Shown: piece by piece, positions 39,935 to 49,265 of the stretch | Layout of the letters: each line of letters begins with the position of its first letter | Position numbering within the stretch: the first letter of the stretch is position 1 | NCBI GenBank assembly: GCA_964416425.1 | Contig: CAYQEC010000019.1 | Location: 1-50,522 of the forward strand | Direction of reading: 5' to 3' | Source of the DNA: CAYQEC01 sp964416425 | GTDB lineage: Bacteria; Actinomycetota; Acidimicrobiia; Spongiisociales; UBA5794 | DNA length: 50,522 nucleotides | Position numbers and translations under genes: made by a program | The notes under the pieces: generated by a model | What the model was told of the DNA's origin: nothing | Database searches by the model: none | Seen by the model: only the letters and a program-made list of their open reading frames with translations

Positions 39935-41427
39935 TCGCCGCCCTGCGTGAGGCGCTCGTCTGGTTCAACGTGTCCGTGCTGGCCTACTTCCTCCTGCTCA
40001 ACACGTCATATCTCGTCTTGATCGTGCTTGCTGCCCTCGAGGCGCGCCGCGACTTCCGCGAGCTCCAGCGCGGCGGCGATCGTGATCTCTTCGCCGATCC
40101 ACTCGCCCCCTCGATCTCGGTGATCGTCCCCGCGTTCAACGAGGAGGCGGTCATCATCGAGTCTGTCCGAGGTTTGCTCAACCTTCGATACCCCAACTTC
40201 GAGATCATCGTCGTGGATGACGGATCCACCGATGCGACGTTCCGGTTGCTCGAGGACGAGTTCCATCTGGTGGAGGTACCCAGGGTGGTTCCCGATGCCA
40301 CACCGACGCTCGGGGCGCTTCGTTCGGTGCACGTTCCGCAAGGTCGGGAACCGATCACGGTGATTCGCAAGGTGAGCGTCGGTCGGAAGGCCGACGCGGT
40401 GAACGCCGGCATCAACGCGGCGCGGTCTTCTCTGGTGTGCGTCACCGATGCAGACTCGATCCTCGACAGGAACTCGCTCCTTCACGTCGTCAGACCGTTC
40501 ATCGCAGACCCCGAGGCCGTCGTGGCCACCGGTGGATGCATCCGCGTCGCCAATGGCTCGGTCGTCAAGCACGGTGACCTCGTCGATCCCCGCATGCCGG
40601 GTGGCTGGATCGCTCGTATCCAGGTCGTCGAGTACCTGCGCGCCTTCCTGATGGGTCGTGCCGGCTGGTCGCGTCTCGGCGCGGTCCTCATCGTCTCCGG
40701 GGCGTTCGGACTCTTCCGTCGAGACGTGTTGATCGAGGTCGGCGGCTACGACCCGACCTGCTCCGGGGAGGATGCTGAGCTCATCACTCGGATCCACCAC
40801 CATTTCCGGCGCGCTCGGCGAACCTACCGGATCGTCTTCGTCCCCGAACCCGTCTGCTGGACCGAGGTCCCGTCGAAGTGGAGGAGCCTGCGGGGCCAGC
40901 GCCAACGTTGGTCGCGAGGAATGGCGGAGACCTTGTGGAGCCATCGGGCGGTAATCGGGAACCCACGCTACGGGCGGATGGGGCTGCTCGTGCTCCCGTA
41001 CTTCGTCGTCTTCGAGCTCCTCTCCCCGATCTTCGAAGTGGGGGGAGTCGCAGCGGTGGCGCTCGGCTTCTGGGTCGGCGTGCTCGACGTGCGGTTCGCC
41101 TTGTTGTTCCTGCTGGTCGCCGTCGGCTACTCGTTCGTCCTCACCGTTGCCGCGCTCACAATCGAGGTGTTCTCATATCGCCGGTACCGGCGGTGGCGCG
41201 ACCTTGGTATCGCCGTCGCTGCCGCCTTGCTCGAGAACGTCGGGTTCCGACAAGTACATGCGTGGTGGCGCCTCCAGGGGCTCTTTCAGGTCATCCGCGG
41301 CCGATTTTCGGAGTGGATTCCGCCCGAGCGGGCGGGGTTCAGCGGCACCGGAACGGCGTCGCAGCCTCGAGAGGAGCCGACGGCGGATGAGGACAGGGCG
41401 TCGCTCATTTCCGTGGAACGGGATTGA
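39931..41427 (+). CDS. Processive family-2 glycosyltransferase (PgaC/BcsA-like membrane synthase)
   Basis: A 498-aa synthase. Helix near 15-36, then a cytoplasmic GT2 domain: VIVPAFNEEAV, UDP-binding VVDDGSTD (Asp96-Asp97), DAD at 173-175 (VTDADSILDR), catalytic GED (Asp281 in CSGEDAELI), and QRQRW (323-327), which marks processive enzymes. Four C-terminal helices (about 350-440) would form the export channel. It should polymerise a sugar such as GlcNAc or glucose while extruding it. No PilZ domain is fused, so direct c-di-GMP control is not evident. ATG 39931 overlaps the HEAT gene; the frame's earlier start at 39892 lies inside that gene. Confidence 0.87.
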   Translation: MIAALREALVWFNVSVLAYFLLLNTSYLVLIVLAALEARRDFRELQRGGDRDLFADPLAPSISVIVPAFNEEAVIIESVRGLLNLRYPNFEIIVVDDGSTDATFRLLEDEFHLVEVPRVVPDATPTLGALRSVHVPQGREPITVIRKVSVGRKADAVNAGINAARSSLVCVTDADSILDRNSLLHVVRPFIADPEAVVATGGCIRVANGSVVKHGDLVDPRMPGGWIARIQVVEYLRAFLMGRAGWSRLGAVLIVSGAFGLFRRDVLIEVGGYDPTCSGEDAELITRIHHHFRRARRTYRIVFVPEPVCWTEVPSKWRSLRGQRQRWSRGMAETLWSHRAVIGNPRYGRMGLLVLPYFVVFELLSPIFEVGGVAAVALGFWVGVLDVRFALLFLLVAVGYSFVLTVAALTIEVFSYRRYRRWRDLGIAVAAALLENVGFRQVHAWWRLQGLFQVIRGRFSEWIPPERAGFSGTGTASQPREEPTADEDRASLISVERD

Positions 41428-41489
41428 TACCGCCAGCGAGAAGACCCCGGCCGGGGCCGGGCCGAAGCTCCTTGACTCCGACCAACGGC

Positions 41490-41993
41490 TCATCCGGCCG
41501 GATGGCCACAGGCGTTCGTGGCAGGCGGCCAGTAGTCCCCGCGGCTGATCGACCGGTAGCAGTCCTCGCTGACGTCGAGGTCGACCTCGACAATTGACTG
41601 TCCGGTGGCGGCGATGCCTCCACCTGAGACGATGCCGGCAATCGGGACCGGGCCGGTGCACTCTTCGAATGGCGCGGGCCATGGGTCGCCCGCGGTCACG
41701 CGATCGAAGCAGCCGGCCGGGGCGTAGAACTCGACGCTGATCGTGTGGGTCACCTTGCCGAAATCGAGCCCGAGGAGTGAGAAGCCGCCGGATTGATGAC
41801 GGCCGATCACGACAGCGGCGGCCGGCTCGTGAGTCGGGTCGGGGAGCGTGACGGTTGGGAGCATGTCCGTTTCCTTCGATATTGAGTGCAGCGCCAATCC
41901 CGCTGCCGCAAGAGCGACGAGCACAACGACGATGACTGCCGTGCTGGACCCGGACCGTGCACTCGGCGGAAGATGGCAGAAACCCCGGCTCAC
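41490..41993 (-). CDS. Membrane-anchored or secreted protein, unknown function
   Basis: A 167-aa protein from GTG 41993: a basic N-terminus, one helix (STAVIVVVLVALAAAGLALH, about 20-40), then an outer domain with VTHTISVEFYAP, SIVEVDLDVSEDCYRSI and four Cys in the last 75 residues, probably as two disulfides. No family is recognised. GTG 41924 is an alternative but would start inside the helix. The gene starts 15 nt downstream of a tRNA-like fragment and converges on the glycosyltransferase gene. Confidence 0.55.
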   Translation of the reverse strand: MSRGFCHLPPSARSGSSTAVIVVVLVALAAAGLALHSISKETDMLPTVTLPDPTHEPAAAVVIGRHQSGGFSLLGLDFGKVTHTISVEFYAPAGCFDRVTAGDPWPAPFEECTGPVPIAGIVSGGGIAATGQSIVEVDLDVSEDCYRSISRGDYWPPATNACGHPAG

Positions 41994-42007
41994 GCAGGGG
42001 CTTCGTG

Positions 42008-42030
42008 GCACGCCCGGAGGGATTCGACCC
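42008..42030 (-). repeat. Fragment matching the 3' end of the tRNA-Arg gene at 44.8 kb
   Basis: The 23 nt match the T-arm and acceptor end of tRNA-Arg(ACG) at 20 of 23 positions in the same orientation (GCACGCCCG then AGGGA, TCGA). The rest of the tRNA is not there. Such 3'-end fragments are what integrative elements leave as attachment-site copies; a chance or RNA-gene remnant is the alternative. Confidence 0.45.
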
Positions 42031-42160
42031 TGTCGCAAATCACGAATGGCTCCCAGGGACGTGTGGCCGACGCGAAGGGTCGAACGACGGCGGGCGCACG
42101 CTCGGGAGGTGCTTCGGTAGCACCGACCGGCATGGACCATCCCAGCGATCGGAGGTCGAA

Positions 42161-42664
42161 TTGGGTGTGCTACGGACCGCCTCATTGATCCTGGCTGTGA
42201 TGACGGTCGGGGCGTTCGCCGGCATCTTCGGCCTCTGCAGCAACACCGTCATGCCCGGCCTCGGCCGCACCGACGACCGCACCTTCGTCTCGGCGGTCCA
42301 GGCGATCGACACCGCGATCATCAACCCGCTGTTCCTGTCGACCTTCTTCGGCGGTCTCGTGTTCACGCGTGCCGCCGCCGCGCTCCATCTCGGTGAGCAG
42401 TTCCGCTCGGTCCTGCCGTGGATCGTGGCCGCGCTCGTTCTGTACTTCGTGATGGTGGTCATCACGGTGGCGGTCAACGTTCCGCTCAACGACGGCATCA
42501 AGGCGGCCGGAACGCCCGACACCCTCTCCGGCTTCGCGGAGATCCGCCAGCAGTTCCACGAGTCGCGTTGGGTGCGAGGGAACCTCGTCAGGGTGGTGTT
42601 GACGACGGCATCATTCGGCTGCCTGGCTTGGGCCCTGGTGCTCCACGGTCGCGCCACCGTCTGA
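42161..42664 (+). CDS. Four-helix membrane protein (DUF1772-like)
   Basis: A 167-aa protein with four hydrophobic helices (about 5-28, 50-72, 85-110 and 140-163). The polar VNVPLNDGIKAAGTP before the last helix and the FHESRWVRGNLVR segment resemble DUF1772 (anthrone-oxygenase-like) proteins, in which an N-x-P-x-N motif precedes the last helix. TTG 42161 lies 5 nt after GGAGG (42151-42155) and is preferred; GTG 42167 is the alternative. Function unknown. Confidence 0.6.
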   Translation: MGVLRTASLILAVMTVGAFAGIFGLCSNTVMPGLGRTDDRTFVSAVQAIDTAIINPLFLSTFFGGLVFTRAAAALHLGEQFRSVLPWIVAALVLYFVMVVITVAVNVPLNDGIKAAGTPDTLSGFAEIRQQFHESRWVRGNLVRVVLTTASFGCLAWALVLHGRATV

Positions 42665-42686
42665 GTCCAGGCCGGGGAAAGCAGCC

Positions 42687-43979
42687 TCAGCCGGCATCGG
42701 ATCGAAGCGCCACGGTGTACCCGGGGAGCGGGAACGCCACCCCAACACCGGCCTCGGTGTCGAACAACACCAGCTCGGCGTCCTGCGGCACTCCGGCCCG
42801 GTTGGATTCGGTGTCGGGCCACCGCTGGTAGGCGAGAAACTGGCTGTCGCTCGACCAGACCATCCTGTCCACCAGCGAGCTGGGCTCTGCGATCTCGGCA
42901 ACCACCGATCCGTCGGCGGCATCGACGATGCGGACCACTGATCCGTGGCGAACGGCGAGATCCGGAACCAGAGCGAGGAGCAATCCGTCGGGAGACGCCA
43001 GGGCGGCTTGGAGAACCTCGCCCTCCGCCAGTCCTGGCACCGGCATGTGCTCACCACCGTCCGGGGACAGGAGGAACGACGACGCCGAGGCCTGGTGCGG
43101 GCCTTCGGTCCAGATCGTCGTGCCCTCCGGTCCGGCGCCGGCGAACCACTCGCCGTCGGGACTGAGGCGTCCTCTCGCCACCTCCGTGCCGTCGGCATCG
43201 AGCAGCACCTGGGCGCCGGATCCCTCGCTGGTGTGCAGCAGCAGCCCCCAATCGCCCCATCGCCCCAGCCACACCCCGACGTCGTGACATGCGACGTCCA
43301 CCAGCTGGAGCGTCTCAGGCTCGACCGGGTCTCCGGTGACGTCGACGGTTTGGAACGTGGCGGTGGCGCCGTCGGTGGGGCATGCCAGCCAGGCGAGCCG
43401 ACCCGGCCGGGCGTCGTGCCACAGAGCCGACCGTCCCTCGCCGACGATTCTCTCGCCGCCCAGCTCCTCGGGCCCCTCCGCCACAGGCAGGACGACGACG
43501 GATTCCCCCCGGATGTCAACGAGCCAGCCGCCTGAGGCGTCCAATCCCCGATTCCGGCCGCTATCGCCGGGATCGAACGACACGACCGTCTCCGGTGCCG
43601 GCTGCGATGGGCGCCATCGCAGGATGTCGACCCCTTGACCGAGCCAGGTGAGGGAGGTGATCGTGTCGTCGAAGCCGGGCATTGCCTTTCCCAACGGCAC
43701 ACCCTGGTCTGCCTGGTGGAGGGGCGCCGTCACCACCGGAGAAGCCGAGCCGGTCACCGACGACCCCGAAGCGACGGTCGTTGTGGTGGCTCCCCGCACG
43801 TCGAGACTGATGGAAGCGGGCCTGGTCGGAGCCGTGGATCGCAGCAGCCAGCCGAGTGCGACGGCGGCGACAACGACCGCCACGACCACCATCCACCTCG
43901 GACCCGGGCCGTCCCCGCCGGCGCGTCGGCCCGGCTCCGAACGGAACCCGGGGTCGATTGTCACCTTGTCGTCAGGCAC
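42687..43979 (-). CDS. Membrane-anchored beta-propeller protein, unknown function
   Basis: About 430 aa from GTG 43979 (MPDDKVTIDPG); the frame is open to 44114 and the start is uncertain. A short cytoplasmic N-terminus, a helix (about 29-47), a Thr/Ser-rich linker, then WD40/TolB-like repeats: LSPDGEWFAGAG, FLLSPDGGEHM, LASPDGLLLALV and VWSSDSQFLAYQ. It has the same layout as the sigma-linked protein at 24.5 kb (short N-terminus, one helix, outer propeller) but no sigma gene adjoins. Converges on the DUF1772-like gene. Confidence 0.6.
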   Translation of the reverse strand: MPDDKVTIDPGFRSEPGRRAGGDGPGPRWMVVVAVVVAAVALGWLLRSTAPTRPASISLDVRGATTTTVASGSSVTGSASPVVTAPLHQADQGVPLGKAMPGFDDTITSLTWLGQGVDILRWRPSQPAPETVVSFDPGDSGRNRGLDASGGWLVDIRGESVVVLPVAEGPEELGGERIVGEGRSALWHDARPGRLAWLACPTDGATATFQTVDVTGDPVEPETLQLVDVACHDVGVWLGRWGDWGLLLHTSEGSGAQVLLDADGTEVARGRLSPDGEWFAGAGPEGTTIWTEGPHQASASSFLLSPDGGEHMPVPGLAEGEVLQAALASPDGLLLALVPDLAVRHGSVVRIVDAADGSVVAEIAEPSSLVDRMVWSSDSQFLAYQRWPDTESNRAGVPQDAELVLFDTEAGVGVAFPLPGYTVALRSDAG

Positions 43980-44118
43980 GATGCGCCGCTTGCTCGCAGT
44001 GCTCTTGATTCGTTGATCTGGCGCGGTCTCGGCTGGGGGTGACCACGGATCCCTTGTCGGCTCTTGAGCAGCGAGTAGCGGGAGGCCAATGGCCGCCCTC
44101 AAAAAGCATGGCAAGCCG

Positions 44119-44247
44119 CTACCCCATCGCCCGGTGTTCGATGGGGATGCCGAGGTCGGCCGCGGCGTTCTCCAGCATCGTGACGATCTCGGGCGGCGCC
44201 GGCTGCTGGTGTGTGAGCAGGAACTTCCACTTGGATGCAGGGGTCAT
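44119..44247 (-). CDS. 42-codon ORF, possibly a truncated gene start
   Basis: From ATG 44247: MTPASKWKFLLTHQQPAPPE, then EIVTMLENAAADLGIPIEHR and TAG at 44119. It reads like the start of an ordinary soluble protein that is then cut off. No family is recognised. It is divergent from the 44319 gene and ends about 140 nt before the propeller gene's likely start. Confidence 0.35.
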   Translation of the reverse strand: MTPASKWKFLLTHQQPAPPEIVTMLENAAADLGIPIEHRAMG

Positions 44248-44318
44248 ACTACTGGTGCATCGCTGGGCGACGGAGGCTGGCTACGCTCACGAGCCCTCGG
44301 ACAAGCTTGGAGACAGGA

Positions 44319-44558
44319 ATGCTCTGGTGGATAGGCACAATCACCGGCGGCATCGCAGCGTGGCGGTTCTTCGGGGCGGACTTGACCGCCCTCGGCTGGA
44401 TCTCCGTCGGAGTTGGGGTGGCAGGATTATGGACAGCGGGGATCGCGGCCAATTTCGGCAGGGGCGAAGAACAGATGATTCCCGACGGGGCTACCCGGGT
44501 CAACATTCTCACGACTGTGGGCGGGATCATCCTCCTCATCATCTCATTCGTCACTTAG
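44319..44558 (+). CDS. Small three-helix membrane protein, unknown function
   Basis: A 79-aa protein: helices near 2-17, 25-45 and 60-78, with a short polar loop (NFGRGEEQMIPDG). ATG 44319 follows GGAGACAGGA; a TACGCT box lies at 44282-44287. No family is recognised. It stands alone between the propeller gene and tRNA-Arg; the 215 nt after it hold no gene. Confidence 0.5.
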   Translation: MLWWIGTITGGIAAWRFFGADLTALGWISVGVGVAGLWTAGIAANFGRGEEQMIPDGATRVNILTTVGGIILLIISFVT

Positions 44559-44773
44559 CTATCGGCGCTCGCCATCGACTGGAAAGGGAGACGTGGAAGA
44601 TCGGGGGCTCGTGAATAGTCATCCGTACCGTGACTGCAACGCTTAACCGACAACTCGGCAGGCCATGCCCGCCGGGAACCGATTCCTCGGCGGAACCCAA
44701 TCCGACGGCGAATGACTCCCGAGAATGGCTCCCACAGCATGACCGCCGGCCGAGCGGCGCATCGCCGACACGC

Positions 44774-44801
44774 CGAAACCCCCGCAATCACGGGGGTTTC
44801 G
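44774..44801 (-). terminator. Terminator of tRNA-Arg
   Basis: CGAAACCCCCG and CGGGGGTTTCG pair over 11 bp around CAATCA. It begins 5 nt after the tRNA 3' end on the minus strand. The stem ends in TTT but has no longer U-run. Confidence 0.75.
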
Positions 44802-44806
44802 CCTAG

Positions 44807-44880
<74 letters not shown>

Positions 44881-45021
44881 AGGATCGATCGAGTATGACA
44901 GCGGCCTTCGGCCACCGCCAGTTACCGGGCTACATGCTAGGCGACTCCGGAGCCTGTGGCCGAGGGACGACGCCGATCTCCCTCACCGTGCACGGCGCCC
45001 GATAGGCAGCGACGCCGGCCC

Positions 45022-45603
45022 CTACTCCCCGAGGTATGCCCCGTGGTCGACGATCGGAGCCGCCAGCAGGCGGCGGTCGAGGAAGGCGAAGGCGTCGACG
45101 ACCTTTGGATCAAACTGGCGGTTGGCCATGCGCACCAACTCGGCGCCGGCCTGCTCCATCGTCATCTGCGGCCGATAGCTGCGCCCCGTCGTCATGACGT
45201 CGTAGGCGTCGGCCACGAAGATGACCCGGGCGTAGAGGGGGATCTCGGTCCTGCGCAGCCCGAGCGGGAACCCGGCGCCGTCCCACCGCTCGTGGTGGCA
45301 GAGCACCGCCTCGATCACCGTTGGATGGGCCACGTCGCCGAGCCGGTCGGCGCCGACCTTGGGGTGCTGCCGCAGCAGCTCCTCCTCATGGGCCGTCAGC
45401 GCCGTCGGCTTCTCCAGGATGGCGGTGTCGACCTCGATCTTGCCGACGTCGTGGACGAGCGCGGCGAACCGGAGCCGGTTGATCTCGTGGCTCTTCAGGC
45501 CCAGATGGTGCGCCACGGCGACCGACAGCAGCGCCACCCGCGAGCCGTGATCCCCGAACCCGGGTCCGTGATGCAGTTCCAGCCTCGCCAGTTCCCGTTC
45601 CAT
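45022..45603 (-). CDS. HD-GYP-type phosphohydrolase (probable c-di-GMP phosphodiesterase)
   Basis: A 193-aa single-domain protein. HD motif at His51-Asp52 (ALVHDVGKIEV), a further His in RQHPKVGAD (80), then HHERWDGAGFP (103-113) and IFVADAYDVMTTGRSYR. In the classic family the last motif is HHExxDGxGYP; here Tyr is Phe (GFP), a common conservative variant. The metal ligands are kept, so hydrolysis of c-di-GMP or a related nucleotide is plausible. No receiver or sensor domain is fused. ATG 45603 follows GAGAGGGA. It could balance the diguanylate cyclase at 33 kb. Confidence 0.78.
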   Translation of the reverse strand: MERELARLELHHGPGFGDHGSRVALLSVAVAHHLGLKSHEINRLRFAALVHDVGKIEVDTAILEKPTALTAHEEELLRQHPKVGADRLGDVAHPTVIEAVLCHHERWDGAGFPLGLRRTEIPLYARVIFVADAYDVMTTGRSYRPQMTMEQAGAELVRMANRQFDPKVVDAFAFLDRRLLAAPIVDHGAYLGE

Positions 45604-45855
45604 CGTTCCCTCTCGGAGGAGGTGGGTTCATCGGACATCGCATGCCGCTACTTGAATACGCAGTCGGGTGCACCGCTAGGTTCTTCCAGATAGTTCTGTG
45701 AACACCACCCAGCGCCCGATCCGGCGAGAGAACCCTCCTGCAAGAGTGGTCCCTGGGCGGCCCGACTCCCAGCCCCCAGCACGCCCGCACCGCCCCCTCT
45801 CGGCGACGATCCAATAGGGTGTCGACAACAACGCACTCCCCCCAGTGAGAAGGCC

Positions 45856-47523
45856 ATGAACGACGACCTCCACACCCTCGGCGACGAGTACTGGCAGTAC
45901 CGGCTCTCCGTCGAGCCCACCAACGCCCTCATGCTCGGCATCCACGACTACGACGACCAGATCGAGGACGCCTCCCGCAGTGCCGAGGACGCCCACATCG
46001 CCCGGCTCCGTGACTTCGCCCACCGGGCCGAGACGATCGACCCGTTTGAGCTGTCCGACGACGAGCGCATCAGCCGAGAGGTCCTCGTCTTCGAAGCCAC
46101 CACCGGCGCCGATTTCGAGGAGACCCGGCCCGCCGAGATGGCCGTCAGCCACACCATGGGCATCCAGGCGATGCTGCCGGTGATCGTGCCCCAGTTCCCG
46201 ATCGACAAGCCCGAGCACGCCGAGGCGATCGTCGCCAAGTACGAAAAGATGGGCGGCTGGTTCGACCAGCTCGCCGACCGCCTACGGGAAGGCGTCGCTG
46301 GCGGCCGCACCCCGATGGCCTCGACGGTGGAGAAGACCGTCGCCCAGATCGACGCCCAGATCGCGGTCCCGGTCGAGGACGACTTCCTGCTCACCCTCCG
46401 CACCCCGGGCGACTTCGACGACGCCGCGGCCGCCGCCTGGAAGCAGCGCCTCGCCACCGCCGCCACCGAGTCGATCCGCCCCGCCTACCGCCGTTACCGC
46501 GACGTCATCGAAGACGAGGTGCTCCCCGCCTCCCGGCCCGAGGACCGGCCCGGGCTCTGCTGGCTCCCCGACGGGGAATCCACCTATGCCCGCGCCATCC
46601 ACCTCCACACCTCGCTCCCCCTCGCCGCCGAGGAGGTCCACCAGATTGGGCTGCAGCAGATCGCCTGCCTCGACGAGGAGTACCGCACCCTCGGCGCCGC
46701 AGCCCTCGGCACCAGCGAGCTCACCGAGATCTACTCCCGCCTGCGGGACGATCCCGACCTGCACTTCAGCAACGGGGCCGACATCATCGCCGCCTCCGAG
46801 GCCGCCCTCGCCAAGGCCAAGGCGGCGATGGGCGACTGGTTCGGGCGGCTCCCCCAGGCCGACTGCCTCGTCGCCGCGACCCCGAGCGGGCCGACCGCCT
46901 TCTACTTCCCCCCCGCCGCCGACGGCTCCCGGCCCGGCCACTTCTTCGTCAACACCGCCGACCCGAGCCGGTGGGGACGGTTCGAGATCGAGTCGATGGC
47001 GTACCACGAGGGCATCCCCGGCCACCATCTCCAACTCGCCATCTCCCAGGAACTCGACGGGATCCCGGAGTTCCGCAAACACGCCCACATCACCGCCTAC
47101 GCCGAGGGATGGGGCCTCTACACCGAGCGCCTCGCCGACGAGATGGGCCTCTACTCCGGGCCGCTGGAGCGGATGGGCATGCTGTCGGCCGACTCGATGC
47201 GGGCCGGGCGCCTCGTCGTCGACACCGGCCTCCACGCCAAGGGATGGACCCGGCAGCAGGCGATCGACTACTTCGCCGCCAACTCGCCGATGACCCTCAC
47301 CTCGATCGAAGCCGAGGTCGACCGCTACGTCGCCATGCCCGGCCAGGCCCTCGCCTACATGATCGGGCGGCTCGAGATCATGCAGATGCGGGCTGGCGCC
47401 GAAGCGGCCCTCGCCGACCGCTTCGACATCAAGGGGTTCCACGACACCGTGCTCGGCTCCGGCTGGGTGCCGCTGGAGACCCTCGCCGGCATGGTGCGAC
47501 GCTGGGCGGCCGCCCTTGGCTGA
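45856..47523 (+). CDS. DUF885-family protein (putative zinc metallopeptidase), copy 1
   Basis: A 555-aa soluble protein without signal peptide. The metal-site region is SMAYHEGIPGHHLQLAI, followed by the second-ligand region AYAEGWGLYTERLADEMGLY; upstream lies FYFPPAADGSRPGHFFVNT. These are hallmarks of DUF885, a group related to gluzincin peptidases. Substrate unknown, presumably peptides in the cytoplasm. ATG 45856 follows GAGAAGG by 3 nt. Copy 2 begins inside its last codons. Confidence 0.8.
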   Translation: MNDDLHTLGDEYWQYRLSVEPTNALMLGIHDYDDQIEDASRSAEDAHIARLRDFAHRAETIDPFELSDDERISREVLVFEATTGADFEETRPAEMAVSHTMGIQAMLPVIVPQFPIDKPEHAEAIVAKYEKMGGWFDQLADRLREGVAGGRTPMASTVEKTVAQIDAQIAVPVEDDFLLTLRTPGDFDDAAAAAWKQRLATAATESIRPAYRRYRDVIEDEVLPASRPEDRPGLCWLPDGESTYARAIHLHTSLPLAAEEVHQIGLQQIACLDEEYRTLGAAALGTSELTEIYSRLRDDPDLHFSNGADIIAASEAALAKAKAAMGDWFGRLPQADCLVAATPSGPTAFYFPPAADGSRPGHFFVNTADPSRWGRFEIESMAYHEGIPGHHLQLAISQELDGIPEFRKHAHITAYAEGWGLYTERLADEMGLYSGPLERMGMLSADSMRAGRLVVDTGLHAKGWTRQQAIDYFAANSPMTLTSIEAEVDRYVAMPGQALAYMIGRLEIMQMRAGAEAALADRFDIKGFHDTVLGSGWVPLETLAGMVRRWAAALG

Positions 47524-49207
47524 GGCGTCGGATGCTCTCGCCGACCTGGCGGCCCGCTACTGGGACCACCTCGCGGCCCTCCATCCCACCGCGGCGCTGC
47601 TGCGGGGCGACCACCGCTTCGACGACCGCATCGAGGACCTGAGCCGGGCCGCCGAGGACGACGCCATCGCCGCTCTCGACGAATTCGCCGCCGCGGCGGA
47701 GGCCATCGACACGGACACACTCACCGCCGACGAGCAGGTGACCCGGGCGGTGCTCGCCCACGAGGCCGACGCCCAAGCCGACGAGCTGCGCTCCCGCTAC
47801 GCCGAATTCGACGTCAACCCGGTGCTCGGCTTCCACCTCGACCTGCCGTCGGAGGCGCCGCAGTTCCCGATCACCGAGCCGGAGCACGCCGAGGCCCTCG
47901 TCGCCAAGTACCGGGCGATCGGCGGCCTCTTCGACGACGCCGTGAAACGGCTCCGGCAGGGTATCGCCCGCCACCGCACCCCGCCTCAAGTGGCGGTGGA
48001 GAAGGTGGTCGCCCAGATCGACGACTACCTGGCGACCCCGCTCGACGACGACCTCTACCTCCAGGTGCGCCGCCCTGACGTCTTCGACGACGCCCGCTTC
48101 GCCGCCTGGCGGGAGCGACTGCGGCGCCAGGTGGAGACGAAGATCCGCCCCGCCTACCTCCGCTACCGGGAAGCCCTCGTCGACGAGGTGCTCCCGGAAG
48201 CCCGGCCCCCGGAACGGTCCGGGATGGTGTGGCTACCCGACGGCGAGGAGGTGTACGCCCGGGCTATCGCCCGCCACACCACCCTCGACATCACCCCCCT
48301 CGAGGTCCACCAGATCGGGCTCGCCGCCATCGACCATCTCGCCGCCGAGTACCGTGAGCTCGGCGGCCGGGTGCTCGGCACCACCGACCTCAACGAGATC
48401 TTCGTCCGCCTCCGGGACGACCCGGCGCTGCGCTTCCCCGACTCCGCCACGGTACGGGCCCAGGCGGAACGGGCCCTGGCCCGGGCCCGGGAGGCGATCC
48501 CCGCCTGGTTCGGGCGCCTGCCGCAGGCCGACTGCGTCGTGGTCGACATCCCGGCGGTGGCGGCACGGGACGCCACCCTCGCCTACTACCTGCCGCCCGC
48601 CGCCGACGGCTCCCGGCCCGGCAGCTACTACCTCAACGTGGCGGAGCCCACCACCCGCACCGTCTACGAGTCCGAGGCGCTCGCCTACCACGAGAGCATC
48701 CCCGGCCATCACCTCCAGATCGCCGTCGCCCAGGAGCTGACCGGCATCCCCGAGTTCCGCCGCCACGCCTGGATCACCGCCTACGGGGAAGGGTGGGGCC
48801 TCTACGCCGAGCGGCTCGCCGACGAGATGGGCCTCTACTCGGGGGACCTGGAGCGGCTCGGGATCCTTTCGTTCGACTCGTGGCGGGCCGGGCGGCTGGT
48901 GGTCGACACCGGATTACACGCTCTCGGGTGGAGCCGGCAGGAGGCCATCGACTACCTGCTCGACAACACCCCCCAAGCCGCCAACAACATGGTCAACGAG
49001 GTGGAGCGCTACATCGGCTGGCCCGGCCAGGCCCTCGCCTACAAGATCGGGCAGCGGGAGATCCTGCGGCTGCGAGAGGAGGCCAGGAGCGCCCTCGGGA
49101 ACCGGTTCGACATCAAAGGATTCCACGACACGGTGCTGTGCACCGGGCCGGTGCCGCTCCCGGTGCTCGGCGACCTGGTACGCCGCTGGATGGCGGGCGC
49201 CGGCTGA
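47516..49207 (+). CDS. DUF885-family protein (putative zinc metallopeptidase), copy 2
   Basis: A 563-aa paralogue of the gene before it, matching along the whole length: TVYESEALAYHESIPGHHLQ, AYGEGWGLYAERLADEMGLY and GNRFDIKGFHDTVL are near copies. Differences are spread evenly, so the duplication is old. The only plausible start is TTG 47516, 8 nt before the end of copy 1, implying coupled translation. Both keep the HExxxGHH metal site; paired products may form a heteromer or divide substrates. Confidence 0.78.
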   Translation: MAEASDALADLAARYWDHLAALHPTAALLRGDHRFDDRIEDLSRAAEDDAIAALDEFAAAAEAIDTDTLTADEQVTRAVLAHEADAQADELRSRYAEFDVNPVLGFHLDLPSEAPQFPITEPEHAEALVAKYRAIGGLFDDAVKRLRQGIARHRTPPQVAVEKVVAQIDDYLATPLDDDLYLQVRRPDVFDDARFAAWRERLRRQVETKIRPAYLRYREALVDEVLPEARPPERSGMVWLPDGEEVYARAIARHTTLDITPLEVHQIGLAAIDHLAAEYRELGGRVLGTTDLNEIFVRLRDDPALRFPDSATVRAQAERALARAREAIPAWFGRLPQADCVVVDIPAVAARDATLAYYLPPAADGSRPGSYYLNVAEPTTRTVYESEALAYHESIPGHHLQIAVAQELTGIPEFRRHAWITAYGEGWGLYAERLADEMGLYSGDLERLGILSFDSWRAGRLVVDTGLHALGWSRQEAIDYLLDNTPQAANNMVNEVERYIGWPGQALAYKIGQREILRLREEARSALGNRFDIKGFHDTVLCTGPVPLPVLGDLVRRWMAGAG

Positions 49208-49253
49208 GCCGAGCCCGCCTAAAAAACCTCGCACTTTGCGACAGGGCGCTTGG

Positions 49254-49259
49254 TATGTT
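49254..49259 (+). promoter_or_regulatory. -10 box (TATGTT), leaderless promoter
   Basis: TATGTT ends 6 nt before ATG 49266, and no ribosome-binding site is present. Confidence 0.5.
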
Positions 49260-49265
49260 TGCGGT

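Noticed and set aside
44075..44122. Inverted repeat GTAGCGG/CCGCTAC as an integron-type attC site
   Set aside because: Arms are only 7 nt, and neither the RYYYAAC nor the GTTRRRY core is present.
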